Shown in pieces: positions 14,114 through 17,502 of a stretch of DNA of 17,502 nt. The stretch's first letter is position 1, and the number at the start of each line of letters is the position of its first letter. This stretch comes from an uncultured Clostridia bacterium (GTDB lineage: Bacteria > Bacillota > Clostridia > Christensenellales > Aristaeellaceae): contig CAKUFB010000028.1 of NCBI GenBank assembly GCA_934647145.1, forward strand, positions 1 through 17,502, in the 5' to 3' direction. Both the position numbers and the translations under genes were made by a program. The notes below the pieces were generated by a model, which was not told the DNA's origin, ran no database searches, and was given only the letters and a program-made list of their open reading frames with translations.

Positions 14114-14164
14114 AAATCAGCTTTCCGCGTTTCTACCTTCACAAACGCGGAGGGCTGATTTTTT
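14114..14164 (+). terminator. Strong intrinsic terminator (possible leader attenuator) between the 571-aa gene and the YczE-like gene
   Basis: AAATCAGC (14114-14121), TTT, CCGCGTTT (14125-14132) pairs with AAACGCGG (14143-14150), AGG, GCTGATTT (14154-14161): a 19-position stem with two G-U pairs and a 10-nt loop, running into six T (14159-14164). It ends the preceding gene, but because a promoter directly abuts it, it could also act on the downstream gene's leader. Confidence 0.8.
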
Positions 14165-14184
14165 GCGAAAGACAGGATGCGGCG

Positions 14185-14886
14185 ATGAAAAAGCGGACTT
14201 TTTACACGGAGCTTGCGTATGTGCTGGGCATTTATCTGATCTCGCTGGGCGCGGCGTGCATGGTGGCGGCCGACTTCGGCGTGTCGATGGTGGTCGCGCC
14301 GGCCTATCTGGTGTACCTGAAGCTGTCGACGACGGCGCTGCCGTTTTTCACGTTCGGCATGGCGGAGTACACCCTTCAGGCGGCGCTGCTGGTGCTGATG
14401 TGCCTGATCCTGAGGCGATTCCGGGCATACTACCTGTTTTCCTTCCTGACGGCGGTGTTTTACGGGCTGCTGCTGGACGCAAACACGGCGCTCGTCGGGC
14501 TGCTTCCCGCGAACCTGATGAGCGTGCGGGTGCTTCTGTACCTGGGCGGGCTGGTCTTCTGCGCGATGGGCGTGGCGATGGTGTTTCATACGTACATCCC
14601 GCCGGAGGTGTACGAGCTGTTCGTCAAGGAGCTCGCGCCCATCTGCCACATGCCCGACCATAAGCTCAAGACGATCTACGACCTGACCAGCTGCGTGCTG
14701 AGCGTACTGATCTCCTTCGCCTTTTTCGGGCTGGGGCGGTTCGAGGGCGTCAAGTGGGGCACGGTGATCTGCGCGGTGGTGGACGGCTGGATGATCGGCG
14801 TGTGCTCGCGGTGGATGGAAAAACACTTTGCGTTCAGGGATCGCCTGAAGCTGCGCCCGTTCTTTGAAAGCAGGCAGGACGCGTAA
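14185..14886 (+). CDS. YczE/YitT-like integral membrane protein (DUF6198-type)
   Basis: A 233-residue membrane protein with about five to six helices (roughly 10-30, 57-77, 83-103, 115-135, 167-185, 190-208). The pattern fits the YczE branch of the YitT-like superfamily: GIYLISLGAACMVAADFGVSM at the start, then CAMGVAMVFHTYIPPEVYELF (126-146), a KLKTIYDLTSCVLSVLISF segment (160-178) and FEGVKWGTVICAVVDGWMIG. Function in this family is unresolved; a transporter role is often guessed. The ribosome binding site is modest (AGGA seven bases before the ATG). The gene lies behind a promoter (14084-14112) and a strong hairpin, and is followed by the Mbeg1-like gene's own promoter. Confidence 0.8.
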   Translation: MKKRTFYTELAYVLGIYLISLGAACMVAADFGVSMVVAPAYLVYLKLSTTALPFFTFGMAEYTLQAALLVLMCLILRRFRAYYLFSFLTAVFYGLLLDANTALVGLLPANLMSVRVLLYLGGLVFCAMGVAMVFHTYIPPEVYELFVKELAPICHMPDHKLKTIYDLTSCVLSVLISFAFFGLGRFEGVKWGTVICAVVDGWMIGVCSRWMEKHFAFRDRLKLRPFFESRQDA

Positions 14887-14896
14887 CATTTCGCGC

Positions 14897-14926
14897 TTGA
14901 CGGGGACGGCTCGCGTTTCGTATAAT
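14897..14926 (+). promoter_or_regulatory. Sigma-A promoter of the Mbeg1-like/AlkD-like gene pair
   Basis: -35 TTGACG (14897-14902), an 18-bp spacer and a perfect -10 TATAAT (14921-14926). The start is expected near 14933, about 46 bases before the ATG at 14979. It directly precedes the hairpin at 14928-14957. Confidence 0.8.
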
Positions 14927-14927
14927 A

Positions 14928-14957
14928 GAGGAACGATGGAAACGTCGATCCTCTTTT
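14928..14957 (+). terminator. Probable terminator of the YczE-like gene, abutting the next gene's promoter
   Basis: GAGGA-A-CGA (14928-14936) pairs with TCG-A-TCCTC (14945-14953) around an 8-nt loop, with one A/A mismatch, followed by four T. A transcript begun at the adjacent promoter would lack most of the left arm, so this would act only on transcripts coming from upstream. Confidence 0.5.
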
Positions 14958-14978
14958 AATTGACCCGGAGGTTCCATT

Positions 14979-16094
14979 ATGACCGCAAACCTGAACGATT
15001 ATCTGCTCTGGCGCGGCGATTTGCCGCTGCAGCAGTACCCCTTTAACGAGGTGGACTGCGCCATACTCGCCAGTGTTTCCTACCTGCCCTTCGAGCGCAT
15101 CGACCTGAGCAGTCTGCGCGAGCCGCTGACCCTGGGCGAGGCGTCCAGACTGCTTTTGCGGGCGCCCGACATTGGGCGCGCCGTGCTGCTGCCCGACGAC
15201 GTGCGGCTCCTGTCCCTGCTTTCCGAGTGCCCGCGATTTCAGGACGCGCGCCTGGTCGCCTTCGCCAGCAAGGTGGACGCGGCCAGTCAGACCCAGTTCT
15301 CCGCCACGACCATTGACCTGGGCGACGAGGCGCTCTATGTCGCCTTCCGCGGCACCGATGAGACGCTGATCGGCTGGAAGGAGGACTTCAACATGGGCCT
15401 GATATGCCCGGTCCCCTCCCAGGCGCTGGCCGTAGACTACCTGAACGAGACCGCGCAGGGGATGCGTCCGCTCGTCGTGTGCGGCCATTCCAAGGGCGGC
15501 AACCTGGCCATCTACGCATCGGCCTTCTGCCGCGAGGACGTGCAGGCGCGCATCCGGACGATCTATAACTTCGACGGGCCGGGCTTTACCGAGCAGGTGC
15601 TCTCCACCGAGGGCTACGCGCGCATCAAGCCGCGCATACAGACCTTCCTGCCGCAGTTCTCGGTCGTGGGCATGCTTTTTGGCAACGAGGGCAGGTGTAC
15701 CATCGTACACAGCGAGCAGGTGGGCATCATGCAGCACGATCTGTTTTCCTGGGACGTGGAAAGAGACCGCTTCTGCTACCTGGAGACCGTCAACCGCAGC
15801 AGCCGCTTTGTCGACTGCACGCTGGCGGCCTGGATCGATCAGATGGATCACAGGCAGCGCGAGCAGTTCGTCGAGGGCATTTATACCGTGCTCAAGCAGA
15901 CCAACGCGCGCACGACCAAGGAGCTGGGCGACAACTGGTTCACCACCGTGCGGCGGGCGCTGCGGTCGCTGAAGAACCTGGACGAGCCCACCCGCCGGGC
16001 GGTCGTTCAGACGCTGCTTCTCTTGGTCAAGAGCACCCGCGAGGGCTTTAGCCAGGTGGTGCAGAAGCCGGGCGAGCCGCCGGCCGGAGAATAG
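14979..16094 (+). CDS. Mbeg1-like (DUF2974) alpha/beta hydrolase
   Basis: A 371-residue protein without signal peptide. It has the lipase-like alpha/beta-hydrolase core of the Mbeg1/DUF2974 family: the strand-plus-loop YVAFRGTDETLIGWKEDF (120-137, the 'FRGTD...W.eD' signature), the nucleophile elbow GHSKGGNLAIYA (169-180, Ser171), YNFDGPGF (196-203, Asp199) and GIMQHDLFSW (249-258, His253 a candidate catalytic His). These fit a Ser hydrolase, with the acid and His assigned only by pattern. The N-terminal WRGDLPLQQYPFNEVDCAILASVSYLPFE is also typical. The natural substrate in this bacterial family is unknown. GGAGG seven bases before the ATG gives a clear start. The stop is two bases before the next start, so the two genes are almost certainly co-translated. 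Confidence 0.88.
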   Translation: MTANLNDYLLWRGDLPLQQYPFNEVDCAILASVSYLPFERIDLSSLREPLTLGEASRLLLRAPDIGRAVLLPDDVRLLSLLSECPRFQDARLVAFASKVDAASQTQFSATTIDLGDEALYVAFRGTDETLIGWKEDFNMGLICPVPSQALAVDYLNETAQGMRPLVVCGHSKGGNLAIYASAFCREDVQARIRTIYNFDGPGFTEQVLSTEGYARIKPRIQTFLPQFSVVGMLFGNEGRCTIVHSEQVGIMQHDLFSWDVERDRFCYLETVNRSSRFVDCTLAAWIDQMDHRQREQFVEGIYTVLKQTNARTTKELGDNWFTTVRRALRSLKNLDEPTRRAVVQTLLLLVKSTREGFSQVVQKPGEPPAGE

Positions 16095-16096
16095 CC

Positions 16097-16771
16097 ATGG
16101 ACGAAATCGTTTCCCTGCTCAGGCAGCGCGCGGACGAGGGCTATCGCGCCTTCCACATGCGCCTGATTCCAACCGTCGCGCCCGCGCGGATACTGGGCGT
16201 GCGGACGCCCGAGGTGCGGGCGCTGGCCAGATCGCTTGCCGGTACGCCTGAGGCCGAGGCTTTTCTGCGCGAGCTGCCGCACGAATACTACGAGGAAAAT
16301 AACCTGCACGCCTTCCTGCTGGAGCGTGAAAGGGATTACGGCGCGCTGATTGAGGGGCTCAATCGCTTCCTGCCCTTCGTGGACAACTGGGCGACCTGCG
16401 ACTCGCTCTCCCCCGCGCTGTTCAAAAAACGCCCGGACGGCTTGCCTGAGCAGGCTTTACAGTGGGTGCAGAGCGGTCAGACCTACACTGTCCGCTTCGG
16501 AATCGGCGTGCTGATGCGATACTACCTGGATAAGGGCTTTCGACCCGAGTACGCCGAGCGGGTGGCGAAGATCCACTCCGGGGAATATTACGTGCGCATG
16601 ATGGTCGCCTGGTACTTCGCTGCGGCGCTCGCCGCGCGCGAGGAGGACGCGCTCCCCTACCTGACCGGCCGCCGCCTCGATCCCTGGACGCATCGCAGGG
16701 CCATACAGAAGGCGATCGAGGGCAACCGGATCACGCCCGAGCGCAAGCAGTTTCTGCGGACGCTGAGGTGA
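16097..16771 (+). CDS. DNA alkylation repair protein, AlkD-like
   Basis: A 224-residue all-helical HEAT-repeat protein of the AlkC/AlkD family. AlkD glycosylases remove bulky or charged 3- and 7-alkyl purines by trapping, not flipping, the base. The segment FVDNWATCDSLSP holds Trp98 and Asp102 in the W-x3-D spacing of the active site, and Arg133 in YTVRFGIGVLMRYYL fits the third functional residue. N-terminal GVRTPEVRALA and later EYYVRMMVAWYFA are also family marks, and the length is standard. GGAG precedes the ATG within the end of the preceding gene. Coupling to an Mbeg1-like hydrolase has no obvious functional logic; they may simply share a promoter. Confidence 0.9.
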   Translation: MDEIVSLLRQRADEGYRAFHMRLIPTVAPARILGVRTPEVRALARSLAGTPEAEAFLRELPHEYYEENNLHAFLLERERDYGALIEGLNRFLPFVDNWATCDSLSPALFKKRPDGLPEQALQWVQSGQTYTVRFGIGVLMRYYLDKGFRPEYAERVAKIHSGEYYVRMMVAWYFAAALAAREEDALPYLTGRRLDPWTHRRAIQKAIEGNRITPERKQFLRTLR

Positions 16772-16831
16772 CGCGGAACCCTTCCCGCCCTCCCGCCGTC
16801 CAAGAGGTATCGCAAAAAGGAGGAAACTGCC

Positions 16832-17416
16832 ATGAGGAGACTGGTCTGTCTGCTGCTGACGCTGGCGCTGTGCCTGAGCTGCGCGCCCGCCGAATCGAAG
16901 GAGTACACAGTCGAGAAGGACGTAACCCTGCGCGAGGGGCTGACGCTCCGCCTGACGCTGCACGCTCAGGCGCTGGACGAGGGTCAGTTCGGCCTGTCCG
17001 CAATCGACGTGTACAGGGACGGCGCGCTGCTTCAGACGATCGATGTGAGCGAGGCGGTGCTGGCCGAGTGGGGCGACGCGCAGGAAAACGGCGGATGCGC
17101 GGCGAGCTATGCGCAGGACGCGGAGCTGTTCGTCGAGGACGTGAACTTCGACGGAACCGGCGATCTGTCGGTGCTGGCCTGGAGCACGACCGGCGCGAAC
17201 CTGCCCCGGTACTACTGGCTGTGGCACGAGGAAAGCCAGCGGTTTGAGTACGCGTTCTGCCTGAGCAACCTGGAGGTGGACGCCGAAAACCGCCGGCTGA
17301 TCACCAACACCCGCGAAAACGCCGTCACCTACCTGACCGAGTATTACGAGTACGCCGAGGATGGCTCCATTCGCCTGACGCGCCGCGTGACCGACGAGTA
17401 CTTTCCCGCCGAATAA
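16832..17416 (+). CDS. Small secreted protein with a DxNxD-type (VCBS/XAC2610-like) motif
   Basis: A 194-residue exported protein. Residues 1-20 are a signal peptide (MRR, then LVCLLLTLALCLS) with a likely signal peptidase I site at APA before ESKE. Cys17 is in LCLSC, which is a poor lipobox (Cys at -3), so a lipoprotein is less likely. The mature part is beta-rich and has VEDVNFDGTGDLSVL (about 106-120), the Ca-binding-like loop of VCBS/FG-GAP and XAC2610-related proteins, followed by YYWLWHEESQRFEY, also typical of those small families. Role unknown. AAGGAGG precedes the ATG by a normal distance; it lies 60 bases after the AlkD-like gene with no clear terminator between, so read-through is likely. 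Confidence 0.75.
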   Translation: MRRLVCLLLTLALCLSCAPAESKEYTVEKDVTLREGLTLRLTLHAQALDEGQFGLSAIDVYRDGALLQTIDVSEAVLAEWGDAQENGGCAASYAQDAELFVEDVNFDGTGDLSVLAWSTTGANLPRYYWLWHEESQRFEYAFCLSNLEVDAENRRLITNTRENAVTYLTEYYEYAEDGSIRLTRRVTDEYFPAE

Positions 17417-17422
17417 GCGAAG

Positions 17423-17450
17423 CGCCGCCCCCTCTTTGCGGGGAGCGGCG
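17423..17450 (+). other. GC-rich hairpin directly after the last gene
   Basis: CGCCGCCCCC (17423-17432) pairs with GGGG-A-GCGGCG (17440-17450), a 10-bp stem with one bulged A and a 7-nt loop, starting 6 bases after the stop codon. No T-tract follows on either strand, so it is not a standard terminator by itself; it may stabilise the 3' end of the message. Confidence 0.5.
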
Positions 17451-17461
17451 TCAGACTGTCG

Positions 17462-17502
17462 AAAAACCCCCGGAGAGCTCGAGAGGGTCGCAACCCTCTC
17501 GA
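17462..17502. terminator. Left part of a large palindromic, probably bidirectional terminator cut by the window edge
   Basis: TCGAGAGGGT (17479-17488), loop CGCA and ACCCTCTCGA (17493-17502) form a perfect 10-bp stem ending exactly at the window edge. The left arm continues outward as AAAAACCCCCGGAGAGC (17462-17478), so if the symmetry continues, the missing right arm ends in a G-run and T5. That would be a bidirectional terminator between this gene and a converging one. Confidence 0.5.

Overview
The base composition is high GC and the genes are tightly packed. Strong AGGAGG-type ribosome binding sites and consensus sigma-A promoters (TTGNNN - 17 or 18 bp - TATAAT) occur throughout. The families present (secreted proteins with bacterial SH3 domains, a TIGR03905-type TSCPD protein, a DUF6062-type protein, a YczE-like membrane protein and an Mbeg1/DUF2974-like hydrolase) point to a high-GC member of the Clostridia (Bacillota), possibly an uncultured gut lineage of the Christensenellales type. 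The order is an inference and no genus can be named. I see no rRNA, tRNA, CRISPR, transposase, phage or conjugation gene.

Layout. (1) 1-372, plus: 3' end of a gene entering from the left, probably a GH2 beta-mannosidase-type glycosidase. (2) 484-1425, minus: secreted protein with four SH3b domains, converging on it; a hairpin terminator sits between the two. (3) 1438-1948: gene-free stretch holding three copies of a 112-bp tandem repeat; two copies carry a perfect hairpin followed by six T on the plus strand. (4) 1949-6363, minus: a five-gene operon (GT4 glycosyltransferase, GNAT acetyltransferase, M42-type peptidase, DUF6062-type protein, MurQ) with a clear promoter at 6443-6471 and a terminator after murQ. 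(5) 6548-12115, minus: a second operon from a promoter at 12155-12183, encoding a secreted SH3b-PIG-L deacetylase-like protein, a membrane-anchored phosphodiester glycosidase-like protein, a membrane-anchored protein of unknown function and a small TSCPD protein; a polytopic GT-C-like membrane protein follows after a weak terminator. (6) 12116-12342: back-to-back divergent promoters. (7) 12343-17416, plus: a 571-aa multidomain protein of unknown function, a YczE-like membrane protein, an Mbeg1-like alpha/beta hydrolase coupled to an AlkD-like DNA alkylation repair protein, and a small secreted protein. The window ends inside what looks like a large palindromic terminator.

How the genes work together. 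Both minus-strand operons lean toward the cell envelope: MurQ (MurNAc-6-phosphate recycling), a GT4 glycosyltransferase, a GT-C-like protein, and the exported PIG-L/phosphodiester-glycosidase/anchored trio, which could act on a surface polymer. The plus-strand genes look like separate housekeeping or accessory units with their own promoters, two of which sit directly against, or overlap, the terminator hairpin of the preceding gene.

Most striking items: the 112-bp hairpin/terminator repeat array; the PIG-L domain that keeps the metal ligands but lacks the usual catalytic Asp; the 571-aa protein combining OB/S1-like repeats with a winged-helix-like and a possible relaxation-factor-like C-terminus; and the promoter-terminator overlap at 14084-14164. 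Most of the window is otherwise ordinary chromosomal sequence.
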